Shown: one piece after another, positions 1 to 10,100 of the stretch
Layout: each line of letters opens with the position of its first letter
Position numbering within the stretch: position 1 is the stretch's first letter
Origin: Prado023 sp963753075
Lineage (GTDB): Bacteria > Actinomycetota > Actinomycetes > S36-B12 > CAIYMF01
DNA: 64,000 bases
Direction of reading: 5' to 3'
Assembly (NCBI GenBank): GCA_963753075.1
Contig: CAVWAR010000002.1
Location: 1,116,001-1,180,000 of the forward strand
Position numbers and translations under genes: made by a program
Notes under the pieces: generated by a model
Databases searched by the model: none
Told to the model about the DNA's origin: nothing
Seen by the model: only the letters and a program-made list of their open reading frames with translations

Positions 1-31
1 GGGGGAGGCCGTCCCGCCCACGCGGCCAGCA

Positions 32-1306
32 CTACGCGACGGCTCCGCTCTCCTTCCCCGTCTTCTGATGGGTGGACCTGTCTGTCGATCGGAGTGCCGC
101 ACGCTCCTGCTCATCCAGCTCCGAGGCATCAGCTGGCGCGTCGGCCATGGTGAGATCCTCAGAACCGGCCAGCGTCGTCGCGACCACGGCGCGGGGCTGC
201 TGATCCACCTGGCGCGGCGATTCGAGAGGGGCTGGAATGCCCTGGAGCTGAGTGAAGCGTCGACCCGTCACGAGCACCCGGGATTCGAGTGAGGCGATCG
301 CCTTGTTGTAGGCCGTCACGCTCGAGCCGAGCGAGGAACCCACCTTGTCCAGGTGCCCGAGCATGGTGGTCAGCCTGTCGGCCAGCTCGCGGCCGAGGAG
401 CTGGACCTCCTGGGCATTGGCCGCCAGAGCGTCCTGGCGCCAGATGTGGCCCACCGTCCGTGTCAGGGCCATGAGGGTCGTCGGAGTGGCCAGGATGATG
501 CCGCGGTCGAAGGCGTGCTCCAGAATGCCGGGGTCGCTGGCCAGCGCCTCGGACAGCAGCGACTCTGCTGGGAGGAACATCACGACGAACTCCGGGGCCG
601 TGTCGAACTGCCGCGCGTACTCCTTGCCCGCCAGCCGGTCGACATGGGACCGGACCTCGCGGGCGTGCGCTGCACGTGCGGCGGCCACCTCATCCTGAGG
701 GTCGTCCGCCTCGATCCCGAGGATGGCGCGCAGCGAGACCTTGGCATCCACCACGATCGACTTGTCCTCGCCCAGGTTCAGCACCACGTCGGGGCGGAGC
801 AGACCCTTGTCGGTGGCGACCGAGTGCTGCTCGGTGAAGTGCACGTCGCGGACCAAGCCGGAGGTCTCCAGGATGCGGCGCAACTGGAACTCACCCCACT
901 TGCCGCGTACCTCGCTGTGGCTCAGCGCCCCAGTCAGTCGGGCCGTCTCGCGGCGCAGCCCTTCCGTGGACGTGGTGGCCGCTTCGGCTATGGCGCGCAT
1001 CTGTTCGGACAGGTGGGCCGTCGAGCTCACCCGGCCGCCCTCGGCTCGCGACACGGCGGATTCGAGCTTGTCCAGCGCGACGTGAACCGGGGCCATCGCC
1101 TCTGCGACCTGGGTCGGCGCCTCTGCCCGGGTCTCAGCGGTCGCCCGGGCAGAGGCCAACTCAGCCTCGAGGCGCGTCTGCCGCTCGGAGGAGACGGTCT
1201 GCTCTGCGATGCGCCGGGGCCGCTCCACCAGGCCGCGCAGGAGCCAGCCGACCACGCCTGCGAGCAGCGCTCCGAGGAGGATGACGATCACTGTGCTGGT
1301 GTCCAT
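32..1306 (-). CDS. rmuC: DNA recombination protein RmuC
   Basis: RmuC family protein of 424 residues, thought to limit DNA rearrangements and to act as a nuclease-like factor on DNA. The N-terminus has one membrane segment (VIVILLGALLAGVVGWLL), followed by a coiled-coil region rich in Glu/Ala/Arg. The conserved RmuC core begins near WGEFQLRRILE and includes RPDVVLNLG, the VDAKVSL motif and EFVVMFLPAE. The open frame extends 36 codons further upstream, but the ATG at 1306 is chosen because it sits directly before the membrane segment, has a GGGA-like site just upstream, and the extra residues are low-complexity. The gene ends 31 nt from the window edge. The upstream HNH gene on the same strand stops 92 nt away, so the two could be co-transcribed. 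Confidence 0.93.
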   Translation of the reverse strand: MDTSTVIVILLGALLAGVVGWLLRGLVERPRRIAEQTVSSERQTRLEAELASARATAETRAEAPTQVAEAMAPVHVALDKLESAVSRAEGGRVSSTAHLSEQMRAIAEAATTSTEGLRRETARLTGALSHSEVRGKWGEFQLRRILETSGLVRDVHFTEQHSVATDKGLLRPDVVLNLGEDKSIVVDAKVSLRAILGIEADDPQDEVAAARAAHAREVRSHVDRLAGKEYARQFDTAPEFVVMFLPAESLLSEALASDPGILEHAFDRGIILATPTTLMALTRTVGHIWRQDALAANAQEVQLLGRELADRLTTMLGHLDKVGSSLGSSVTAYNKAIASLESRVLVTGRRFTQLQGIPAPLESPRQVDQQPRAVVATTLAGSEDLTMADAPADASELDEQERAALRSTDRSTHQKTGKESGAVA

Positions 1307-1397
1307 GTCCCTTTGGTACCGCGTGGGTCTGACATCTGCCGCACCATGAGCCACACCGGCGTGGCGATTTCGCGGTACTGCAGTCCCCGTTCGGGAC

Positions 1398-2789
1398 TCA
1401 GGCGACGTGCGCATTGCTGTCGTCCGGGTACGTCGTGGTCCAGCCGCCCTGGGGACTGGTCCAACGCAGAGCGCTGCCGGGCCCTGCCTGGACGCGCCAC
1501 CCGCCGTCGTGCTTGAGCCGGTGATGCCGTCTGCACAAGGCGTTCAGGTTCTCCGCCGACGTCGGCCCGAGTGGGAACGGGATGAGATGGTCCAGGTCGC
1601 ACTCCCGGGCCGGGACCGCGCATCCAGGGAATCTGCAGGTCCCGTCGCGCAGCCGGACATGTCTGGCCAGCTGCGCGGGTGGCCGGTAGGACAGGGTTCC
1701 GACGTCGAGCACCGCGCCCGTCGCCTGGCAGGTGAGCACGTGCCGCCACCGCGAGTCGCCAGCTGCCAATCGACGGGCATCCTCGGCCGGGATCGTGCCG
1801 AATCCGTTGATCACTCCAGGCAGGTCCGACAGGCCCGCCAGCGAATCGATGGGGATCGTGACGTTGATCGTGGTCGGGAGGCCGCCATGCGAATCCCACG
1901 TGGGGACCGCGACATCGGCACCCGAACGGGCTCCGGAGTCGCCAGCCCTGGCTTGCGCGAGGACCACGTCAACCAACGCTGCCGCGAGCCAGAGGTCCAT
2001 GGGCTCACGTGGATGTTCGGTATCGTGTGTGGGGTCGCCGTTGCGGTCGGCGAGGGCGACGCCGCGGATTCTGGCGTACACCCGTTCGGCATCCTCACTG
2101 GCCAGGTGAGCGACGAGGTCGGCTGTGCCGTCTCCTCGATGGCTCAGCCACACGCCTCGTTCTGCCAGTGCCTGCTTTCGGCGGCGGGGCCGCTCGGCGC
2201 AGCCGAGACCGGCGAGCTGACGCTGGAGGAAGAGGTCGAGACGACGGGCCGTGTGCTCCTGGGCATAGGCCAGACCGTCGGCGAACAGTGTGGCGCACTC
2301 GGCCTTGTAGGCGGCGCGAGGTTGCCCGTCCGGGTCCGCGATGGGGACCTCGAACAGCGCCGATGCGAGAATCCGCGCCCTGGTCAGGTCGAGCTCCCCG
2401 CGAGCCAGCGCGGCCCACACCTCGGGCTGGTGCCGAAGGGTCTCCGAGACCCCGCGGGAGTGCTGCGCCGATCTGCGCGACACAACCAGCGCGCACGAGA
2501 CCTCGTCGAGCACCTCGTCAGAGCCAGCTCCGCCGGGGGTGTCGTCAGCCACTGCCGCCACACATGCAGCACGGAGCGCGCCGACCTGGCGGGACAGTCG
2601 TTCCACCACGTCCAGTGACAGCAGGCTCGGGCCGCCCGCCGTGAACCCGAGGGCGGCGTCGCCCGGTGGCGCACCATCCGGGCTCGGCGGCTGTGCCCGA
2701 ATCAGGTCGACCAATGGGTCGATGCCCAACTCGGCGGGATCGATGATCCGACCGGTCTGGTCCCGGATCGCCAGCGCGACCTCAAGCAC
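1398..2789 (-). CDS. HNH endonuclease, DUF222/13E12 repeat family
   Basis: Protein of 463 residues with an N-terminal DUF222 region and a C-terminal HNH nuclease module: CRFPGC, then CDLDHLIPF, then NALCRRHHRLKH, giving a Cys pair and the H-N-H triad. In mycobacteria such 13E12-type proteins are often under LexA control. Their biological role is unclear and mobile-element or DNA-repair roles have been proposed. The frame is open from an ATG at 2816, but that ATG lies inside a perfect LexA box (2808-2821). The GTG at 2789 is preferred: it has a strong AGGGGGAG ribosome site a few bases upstream and places the operator in the promoter or leader. The protein would then start M-L-E-V-A-L. Start choice is moderate, family assignment is strong. 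Confidence 0.88.
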   Translation of the reverse strand: MLEVALAIRDQTGRIIDPAELGIDPLVDLIRAQPPSPDGAPPGDAALGFTAGGPSLLSLDVVERLSRQVGALRAACVAAVADDTPGGAGSDEVLDEVSCALVVSRRSAQHSRGVSETLRHQPEVWAALARGELDLTRARILASALFEVPIADPDGQPRAAYKAECATLFADGLAYAQEHTARRLDLFLQRQLAGLGCAERPRRRKQALAERGVWLSHRGDGTADLVAHLASEDAERVYARIRGVALADRNGDPTHDTEHPREPMDLWLAAALVDVVLAQARAGDSGARSGADVAVPTWDSHGGLPTTINVTIPIDSLAGLSDLPGVINGFGTIPAEDARRLAAGDSRWRHVLTCQATGAVLDVGTLSYRPPAQLARHVRLRDGTCRFPGCAVPARECDLDHLIPFPLGPTSAENLNALCRRHHRLKHDGGWRVQAGPGSALRWTSPQGGWTTTYPDDSNAHVA

Positions 2790-2807
2790 AATCTCCCCCT
2801 CACCATG

Positions 2808-2821
2808 CGAACACATGTTCG
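2808..2821 (-). promoter_or_regulatory. LexA (SOS) operator
   Basis: CGAACACATGTTCG matches the mycobacterial/Gram-positive SOS box (CGAAC-N4-GTTCG) at every defined position. It lies 18 nt upstream of the preferred GTG start of the HNH gene, in the position expected for repression by LexA and induction by DNA damage. Confidence 0.85.
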
Positions 2822-3062
2822 AATTGTTGCTCCCACGCTACCCCTTCGGACTGACATCGCGACCCCCTTCCGCGGGATCTGTGGATACCGCGGATCACTC
2901 GCGCTGCCGCAGGAGCCGGGTCGCAGCTCTGCGCGACTCCGCTCACCCAGGGCCACTCGCTCCCGCCCGACCCGCTCCCGCCCGACCCGCACGCCGACCA
3001 CCCCAGCCCTGCCCGACCCGAGCAGCCCACCTCGCGCGTCTCGAGGCACCGCCAGGCGCCGG

Positions 3063-3068
3063 TAGAAT
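3063..3068 (+). promoter_or_regulatory. -10 box of a leaderless ychF promoter
   Basis: TAGAAT is one base from the consensus -10. The ychF GTG begins 8 nt after it, at the expected transcription start, and no ribosome site is present between them. Leaderless translation is inferred. Confidence 0.65.
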
Positions 3069-3076
3069 CGCCCGTT

Positions 3077-4150
3077 GTGGCTCTCTCCATCGGCATCGTC
3101 GGACTGCCCAACGTCGGCAAGTCCACCCTGTTCAACGCGCTGACCCGAAACAACGTGCTGGCAGCCAACTACCCGTTCGCGACCATCGAGCCGAACACGG
3201 GGGTCGTCGGGGTGCCCGATGCCCGTCTCGAGGTGCTGGCCGGGATCTTCGGCTCGGCCAAGATCCTGCCGGCAACCGTGATGTTCGTCGACATCGCCGG
3301 GATCGTGAAGGGCGCGAGCGAGGGTGCCGGGCTTGGCAACAAGTTCCTGTCCCACATCCGCGAGTCCGACGCGATCTGCCAGGTCATCCGGGTGTTCACG
3401 GACCCGGATGTGGTGCACGTCGACGGCAACGTCTCGCCCAAGGACGACATCGAGGTCATCAACCTCGAGCTGATCCTTGCCGACCTGCAGACCCTGGAGA
3501 AGGCGATCCCGCGTCTGCAGAAGGAGGCCCGGATCAACAAGGATCGGGCCGCTGCTCTGGCGGCGGCGGAGGAGGCCAAGTCCGTCCTCGAGTCTGGCAG
3601 GACGGTCTTCGCAGCCGGGTTGGACCCCGAGCCCCTGCGCGAGCTGTTCCTGCTGACCGCCAAGCCCTTCCTGTACGTGTTCAACGTCGACGCCGATGAG
3701 CTCGCCGACGACGCGATGCGCGGCGAGCTGTCCGCGCTGGTCGCGCCCGCCGAGGCCGTGTTCCTGGATGCCAAGACCGAGGCCGACCTGATCGAGCTGG
3801 ACGAGGCCGAAGCCCTCGAGCTGCTGCAGTCCATCGGGCAGGAGGAGAGTGGCCTGACCCAGCTGGCCCACGTCGGGTTCGACACCCTCGGGCTGCAGAC
3901 CTACCTGACGGCCGGTCCCAAGGAGTCCCGCGCCTGGACGATCCCGAAGGGTGCGACCGCACCTGAGGCAGCCGGTGTGATCCACACCGACTTCCAGAAG
4001 GGGTTCATCAAGGCCGAGGTCGTCTCGTTCGTCGACCTGGTCGACGCCGGGTCCATGGCCGAGGCGAAGTCCCGCGGGAAGGTCCGCATCGAGGGCAAGG
4101 ACTACGTGATGCACGACGGTGACGTGGTCGAGTTCCGCTTCAACGTGTGA
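3077..4150 (+). CDS. ychF: Redox-regulated ATPase/GTPase YchF (OLA1 family)
   Basis: Universal Obg-like ATPase that binds the ribosome and is linked to stress responses. The protein has 357 residues, normal for the family. G1 is GLPNVGKSTLFNALT near the N-terminus, followed by NYPFATIEPN (switch I), FVDIAGIVKGASEGAGLGN (G3 and switch II), a helical coiled insertion, and a C-terminal TGS-like domain ending in DYVMHDGDVVEFRFNV. The start is GTG at 3077, 8 nt after a TAGAAT -10 box with no ribosome site, so the mRNA is probably leaderless. It is divergent from the LexA-box HNH gene. A GNAT remnant follows immediately. Confidence 0.97.
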   Translation: MALSIGIVGLPNVGKSTLFNALTRNNVLAANYPFATIEPNTGVVGVPDARLEVLAGIFGSAKILPATVMFVDIAGIVKGASEGAGLGNKFLSHIRESDAICQVIRVFTDPDVVHVDGNVSPKDDIEVINLELILADLQTLEKAIPRLQKEARINKDRAAALAAAEEAKSVLESGRTVFAAGLDPEPLRELFLLTAKPFLYVFNVDADELADDAMRGELSALVAPAEAVFLDAKTEADLIELDEAEALELLQSIGQEESGLTQLAHVGFDTLGLQTYLTAGPKESRAWTIPKGATAPEAAGVIHTDFQKGFIKAEVVSFVDLVDAGSMAEAKSRGKVRIEGKDYVMHDGDVVEFRFNV

Positions 4151-4154
4151 CCGG

Positions 4155-4385
4155 AGGGCGGCGGCAGTAGCCCAGCGCTCGGGCATCGGAACCCTGCTCC
4201 TGGACGCGGCCGTCGCGGAGATGGATGTGCCCGAGGTCAGTCTGTGGACGGTTCAGGCGAGTAGGCGCGCAGTGGCCTTCGGCACGACGCACGGGTTCAG
4301 GGTCCAGGAGGCAACGGACGGGTCGGCGACTGAGGAGGGACTGCCGGACTATCTACTCGTGCGCCCCAGGCACCATCGGCTCTGA
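4155..4385 (+). pseudogene. GNAT acetyltransferase C-terminal remnant
   Basis: An open stretch just after ychF encodes residues resembling the second half of a GNAT N-acetyltransferase: RSGIGTLLLDAA (acetyl-CoA pyrophosphate loop, Q/R-x-x-G-x-G/A), EVSLWTVQASRRAVAF and a GFRVQE strand, ending at TGA 4383-4385. The N-terminal half is missing. The frame runs back only into the 3' end of ychF, with no plausible start or ribosome site. It is therefore read as the tail of a gene truncated by deletion. An orphan short domain cannot be excluded. Confidence 0.55.
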
Positions 4386-4557
4386 GCATGGGCGGCGTGG
4401 GCGTGGCCTGGACAGTGACGTGGACCGCGATGGGGGCGCCGGCGGCCGACGAGGTGCGATCGGCGCCCGAGAGCCGGCCTCCAAGGGCACGCCTACCCTG
4501 CTCTGGGCCCAGAATCGCGGCCCGCCGCGAGGGTTGTGCGCACCTCCGTGAGCGCGG

Positions 4558-6672
4558 TCACCACATCCGGGTCAGGAACACGTCGGTCGCGTTGTTGGTG
4601 TCGTTGTCGACCAGGTTCGTCGCGTCCGAGGAGTAGGTGATCCACTGGCCGTCGGCGCTGATCGCGGGGGAGGTGGAGCCGAAGTCTGTTTGCGCACCGT
4701 TGCTGTCGACCGACACCCGTTGGGTGCGTCCGGTGTCCCGGTCGAACAGGAACACGTCGTGCTCGCCGTTGGTGTCGTTGCCGACCAGGTTCGTCGCCCA
4801 CGAGTAGTAGGTGATCCACCGGCCGTCGCCGCTGATCACTGGGTCGCGGGAGTAGGCATTGGCTTGGCTGCCGCTGCTATGGACCGACACCCGTTGGGTG
4901 CGTCCGGTGTCCCGGTCGAACAGGAACACGTCGGAGGTGTTGTTGGTGTCGTTGTCGACCAGGTTCGTCGCCCTCGAGAGGTAGGTGATCCATCGGCCGT
5001 CGGCACTGATCTCGGGGTCGTAGGAGACGCCGCCAGTGGCTTGGTCGCCGTTGCTGCGGACCGACACCCGTTGGGTGCTTCCGGTGACTCGGTCGAACAG
5101 GAACACGTCGGTGGTGTTGTTGGTGTCGTTGTCGACCAGGTTCGTCGCGCCCGACGCGTAGGCGACCCATCGGCCGTCGGCGCTGATCGCAGCGCCGCCG
5201 GCCGCTTGGCCGCTGCCGTCGACCGACACCTGTTGGGTGCGTCCGGTGTCGCGGTCGAACAGGAACACGTCGTCCTCGGTGTTGGTGTCGTTGTCGACCA
5301 GGTTCGTCGCGAACGAGGTGTAGGTGATCCATCGGCCGTCGGCGCTGATCGCGGGGCCCCTTGAGCCGCCGCCAGTGGCTTGGTCGCCGTTGCTGCGGAC
5401 CGACACCCGTTGGGTGAGCCCGGTGCCCCGGTCGAACAGGAACACATCATTGGCGCCGTTGGTGTCGTTGTCGACCAGGTTTGTTGCCCATGAGTCATAG
5501 GTGATCCACCGCCCGTCGGCGCTGATCGCGGGCATGTATGAGCCGTCGTTCGCCTGCGCGCCGTCGCTGCGGACCGACACCCGTTGGGTGAGCCCGGTGC
5601 CCCGGTCGACCAGGAACACGTCGATCTCGTTATTGGTGTCGTTGTCGACCAGGTTCGCCGCGAACGAGGTGTAGGTGATCCACCTGCCGTCGGCGCTGAC
5701 CGCCGGGTCGTAGGAGTCGCCGGTGGCTTCGCCGTTGCCGTGGACCGAGACACGGGTTGTTGCCACAACCGCGGGTTCCAGGGTGCGGGTGGTCAGCGGG
5801 ACGCCGGGACTGGTGTTCCCGGTCGCGTCTCGGGTGAACACCGAGTACACGTGCGGGGTGTCCACCGGCAGGCCGGTGTCGGTGACCGAGTTGGCCGTCG
5901 GTGAGGTCAGGGTTACCGCGGACCCGTCAGTTGGGGCGGCCGGCGCGATGTCCCCGGTCGCGCGGCGCACGATCACCTCGGCCAGGTCCGCGTCTGCCGG
6001 GTTCGTCCACGCCAAGCTGATGCTCGTCGCGGTCCGGTCCACCACGGCCAGACCGGTCACCACACCCGGCGCCGTCGTGTCCGGCAGTGGCGACGTGGGT
6101 AGCGGCGTCGGCGGGGGTGGTGTTGTGGGCGGCGGTGTCGACGGCGGCAGCGTAGGGGGCGGGATGGGGGTTGTGGGGGTGAATCGGTAGGCCTTGGTGG
6201 TCTTTGACCGGTACCCGGGGCGGGCGTACACCTTCACCCGGTACGTGCCCTTCTTCACCTTGAGCTTGCGGATCTCGGACTTCCCCCGGGTGCGGTAGAT
6301 CCCGACCTTGCGCCACTTGCCCTTGGACTTGCGCTGCAACTTGAACTTCCAGTTCTTCTTCCCCCGCAGGTCCGGATCGATGTTCACCACCAGCCGCTTC
6401 TTGCTGGTGAACGCCACCCGCGGCCGCTTCTTCTTCTTGGCCATCGGCACGACCACCGTAGGTGGGCCCGCCGGTGCCGCGGCCACGAACTGAGGCACCG
6501 ATCCCGGCACCCCGGGACTGGTCCCGACCACCGGTGGGGCGCTGACCATGCCAGCGACCATCACCCCGGCCAGCACCGCCCCGAACCCAGACCGCCGGCC
6601 ACGCCGCCCGCGGCGGTCGCCCACGCTGTGCGGATGATTCCCAGGATCCGCTGCACGTGGCTGGCCCGACAT
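4558..6672 (-). CDS. Secreted seven-bladed beta-propeller protein with basic module
   Basis: Protein of 704 residues. In order it has a signal-anchor (FGAVLAGVMVAGMVSAPPVVG), a very Lys/Arg-rich ~75-residue module (starts KKRLVVNIDP, contains KGTYRVKVYARPGYRS), a Pro/Thr linker, a fibronectin-III-like domain (SISLAWTNPADADL), and seven ~54-59-residue repeats. Each repeat has the pattern ISADGRWITY...NLVDNDTN...DVFLFDR.TG.TQRVSV, as in PD40/TolB-type propellers, so the propeller is probably complete. The DNDTNxxxD loops look like calcium-type loops. The frame is open to 6804, but ATG 6672 has GGAGGAG just upstream and precedes the signal region. The basic module recurs at the C-termini of the next two secreted proteins. 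The ligand is unknown; a surface or extracellular role is inferred. Confidence 0.8.
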   Translation of the reverse strand: MSGQPRAADPGNHPHSVGDRRGRRGRRSGFGAVLAGVMVAGMVSAPPVVGTSPGVPGSVPQFVAAAPAGPPTVVVPMAKKKKRPRVAFTSKKRLVVNIDPDLRGKKNWKFKLQRKSKGKWRKVGIYRTRGKSEIRKLKVKKGTYRVKVYARPGYRSKTTKAYRFTPTTPIPPPTLPPSTPPPTTPPPPTPLPTSPLPDTTAPGVVTGLAVVDRTATSISLAWTNPADADLAEVIVRRATGDIAPAAPTDGSAVTLTSPTANSVTDTGLPVDTPHVYSVFTRDATGNTSPGVPLTTRTLEPAVVATTRVSVHGNGEATGDSYDPAVSADGRWITYTSFAANLVDNDTNNEIDVFLVDRGTGLTQRVSVRSDGAQANDGSYMPAISADGRWITYDSWATNLVDNDTNGANDVFLFDRGTGLTQRVSVRSNGDQATGGGSRGPAISADGRWITYTSFATNLVDNDTNTEDDVFLFDRDTGRTQQVSVDGSGQAAGGAAISADGRWVAYASGATNLVDNDTNNTTDVFLFDRVTGSTQRVSVRSNGDQATGGVSYDPEISADGRWITYLSRATNLVDNDTNNTSDVFLFDRDTGRTQRVSVHSSGSQANAYSRDPVISGDGRWITYYSWATNLVGNDTNGEHDVFLFDRDTGRTQRVSVDSNGAQTDFGSTSPAISADGQWITYSSDATNLVDNDTNNATDVFLTRMW
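4570..5745. repeat. Seven tandem propeller-blade coding repeats
   Basis: Seven ~162-177 bp direct repeats within the propeller gene. A shared core (for example GTTGGTGTCGTTGTCGACCA on the plus strand) recurs near 4593, 4771, 4945, 5119, 5281, 5458 and 5635. The high nucleotide identity suggests recent amplification or gene conversion. Confidence 0.8.
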
Positions 6673-7133
6673 GGCTCCTCCGAAGTGACCGAGGGACCGT
6701 GGGCCCAATGCCTGACCTCCCCCGGTCGGCACTTCCACGCTACGCCCCGCCGCACGAGCGTTGCCCAGCGACCAGCCACGACCGGCCACCACCATCACCA
6801 GCACACCCGACCGGCCTCAGCGTGCAGGGGTGTGCGCGGACGCATCGATTCGCGCACGGTGTAGCGGGCGGTTCGGCGGCCGTCTGCAATGCAGTCCGGG
6901 ACCCCGACGCAGTTCAGCGCCAGCTGGCAATCACGACCCGGGCCGGCAGCCCCACCTCCACGCGGTCCGCCAGATCTCGGTGCCCCACGACGTCCCGCCG
7001 AGCAGCGGGTCCGACTCCTACGCCCACGCCCACGGCAGGGCGTGTGGGAGCCACGGCAGACCATGCGCGGCCTGCACCTGCCATCGGGGTGTCAGACGGG
7101 CAACGCTCGGCAAGTCTGCGGTGGTGGCCGCCA
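6673..7133. other. Intergenic region without a recognised gene
   Basis: This 461-nt gap lies between two minus-strand genes. It must carry the promoter of the propeller gene, but no clear -35/-10 pair, operator, terminator or conserved small ORF was recognised. Open frames here are short and have no family resemblance. Confidence 0.5.
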
Positions 7134-10100
7134 CTACCTCTTCAGGTACACCGACCTCGACGTCACGCCCTGGTAGCCGAACTTCGGCTTCACCTTGACC
7201 CGGTAGGTGCCCTTCTTCAGGTTGATCCTCCGAATCTCCTTCTTGCCCTTGGTCCGGTAGGTCTTCAACGACTTCCACGACCCGTTGGCCCGCTGCTTCT
7301 GGACCTTGAACTTCCAGTACCTCTTGCCCTTGTTCGGGTTCACATTGACGTACAGCTTTGACTTCTTCTTGACCGACTTGACCTTCACCTTGGCTGCGGG
7401 CGCCGGGGTGGGGCACCCAGCATTGCTGGCCGGCCCAGCCACGGCTGGGCATGAGTCCTGGTCGTCGACCACACCGTCCCCGTCGGAATCCACAGGCGGC
7501 GCAACCACGGGCGGCGGGGAAACAGGCGGCTGAACAGCGGGCGGTGGAGTCGTCGGCGTCGCGGTGACGGTGACCTGCGTGGTGGCGGCTGTGGAGTCCT
7601 CGCGGTCGTCGTCGGTGACGACCAGCGACACCGTGTAGGTGCCTGCGGCAGCGTAGGTGTGTGAGGTGGTGGTGGCCTCCGTCGACGTGGTGCCGTCGCC
7701 GAAGTCCCATGCCCAGGCATCGATGATGCCATCGTCGTCCGCCGAGCCCGACCCGTCGAAGGTCACCGACAGCCCGTTCGCGGTCGCGGTGAACGCAGCA
7801 GTCGGCGCCTCGTTGGACGGCGGCAGGGGCTCCACAGTCACCTCCGCCTCGAACGGATCCGAGTCTGCGCCGTCGTTGTCGGTGACGACCAGCGTCACGG
7901 TGTAGGTGCCTTCGGCGGCGTAGGTGTGCGAGGTGGTGGTGGCCTCTGTCGACGTCGATCCGTCGCCGAAGTCCCACGCCCAGCTCGTGATGGTGCCATC
8001 TGGGTCCGTTGACCCTGAGCCGTCGAAGGCCACCGACAGCCCGTCCGGGGTCGCGGTGAACGCAGCAGTCGGCGCATCAGTGGGCGGTGGGGCTTCTACG
8101 GTGACCACCTCGGTGGCGGGGCCGGACGGGGTGCCGTCGTTGTCGGTGACGACCAGCGTCACGGTGTAGGTGCCTTCGGCGGTGTAGGTGTGCGACGTGG
8201 TGGTGGCCTCCGTCGACGTCGTGCCGTCGCCGAAGTCCCACGCCCAGCTGGTGATGCTGCCGTCTGAGTCGGCTGACGCGGATCCGTCCACGGTGACCTC
8301 CAACCCTGCGGGGGTGGCGGTGAACGACGCGGTGGGTGCGGCGTTCGGTGGTGCGGTGACGGTGACGTCGTCGGTGTAGGCCACGGACGGGGTTCCCTCG
8401 TCGTCCGTGACGACCAGCGACACCGTGTAGGTGCCGTCCGTGGCGTAGGTGTGCGACGTCGTGGTGGCGTCGGTCGACGTCGTGCCGTCACCGAAGTCCC
8501 ACGCCCAGTCGGTGATGGTGCCATCGACGTCCGCGGAGCCCGACCCGTCGAAGCCGACCGACAACCCGCTGGGGGTGGCGGAGAACTGCGCGGTCGGGGC
8601 CTGGTTCGGCGGGGCGACCACGGTCCGGCCGGAGGCGGTGTAGTGGGCGGCGATCTGCGCTGGAGTCAGCGCGCTGCGGTAGAACGCGGCCTCGTCGATG
8701 AGGCCCTCGTACCGGCGACCGGTGTCAGTGTCGGTGTCGGGGAACCCGTTCAGGGCGCCGGTACCGATCCGGATGTTGCCGGTGTACCCAGTTCGGGCAT
8801 TGGTGATGTCGGGGCGATCTGCAAGCAGAACTCCGTCCACGTAGAGCCTCATCCCGGCCTCACTCAGGGTGCCCACGACATGGTGCCACTGGTCGTCACG
8901 GAAGTCCTGATCCGGACCGATTGCCACAGGGTCGGTGGGATTCACCCCGAACCGCAGCCGGCCGTTGATATCCATGTAGAGCACCCGGTCCTGGCGGTCG
9001 GTACGGCCCACGGTGGTGGTCCGGTTGTTGTAGCCCATGATCAGCCCACCATCAGCTGTGGGGCCGGCCTGGACCCAGGCCTCGAGGCTGAACACGTGCG
9101 GCGGGGTCAGGTCCTGCAGGGTGCTGACGATCGGCGGGGTGTTGCTGGCCCCGTCGAAGGACACCGCGGTGCTGGGGTCGCCGATGATCGCCCCGGGTTG
9201 GCCCACAGTGACCCCGCTGTCCGGGACGGTGGCGTCGCGCCAGCCGACCGTGTCCACCGCGGTGGTGGCACCGGCGGTCTCACCCAGGCGCCACAACGAG
9301 TCGGGCTCACTGTCCAGCACCGCGCGCAGGTAGGCGCTGTCCGCCGGCTCGCTGGTCACGGCAGTCCACGCCGAGTTCGCGAAGTTGTTGTCCCCGTCAT
9401 CGACCTGGACCCGGTACTCGTAGCCCGACCCGGAGGCCGACGGGTCGGTCCAGGTCATCACCGGCAGGTTCCACCATGGCGCAGTCAACGAACGGGTGTG
9501 GACCAAGGTGCCGTTCCCGGCCCCCCCGTCACGCCGATACACCCGGTAGCGCAGCGTGGCGTCGTCCCGGTCGCGGTTGCCCTGCCAGGAGACCGTGACC
9601 GTGCCCGGCTGGAACGAGCGCACCTTGACCGGGTACGTATCGTTGAACAGCCTCGGGCCCTGGTCGTTCGGCGCGTTGCCCTTCACCGCGAACCGGACCA
9701 GACCCTCCTGCGGGGTCCCGTTCGCGGTCAGGAACTCCCCACCCATCACGATGTAGCGATCATCCCCGGTCACATTCCACGGACCCTGCTCCAGACCTGT
9801 GAAGGTGCCTGCACTCAGCGCCGGGAACCAATTCAGAAGCTCCGGGCGGGGCTGCCCGGCGAAGTTTGTGTAGCCAAGCCGCTCGGTCCACAGCGTGCCC
9901 GCGACCTGCTTGGTGTTCGCGATGCCCCGATACCAGTCCCACGTCCCACCCGGTTGCATGAACCCATCCATGTTGCCGGAGTAGTGCGCGTGCCCCGCCG
10001 AGTAGACAACCTCACCCTGAGCGAACACCGAATGGGTGTCCCCATGAAGGTCATTGATCCAGTCGACCGTGCCATCACCCCAGCTCGCCGCAAAGACGCC

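Noticed and set aside
2341..3699. 452-codon plus-strand frame
   Set aside because: It overlaps the HNH gene and ychF in other frames, is rich in Arg/Pro/Ala, and has no recognisable motifs.
4388..4636. 82-codon plus-strand frame after the GNAT remnant
   Set aside because: No motif or ribosome site, and its 3' half is antisense to the propeller gene.
4570..5745. CRISPR-like regularly spaced repeats
   Set aside because: The repeats encode protein blades in frame, the 'spacers' are also similar to each other, and no cas gene is near.
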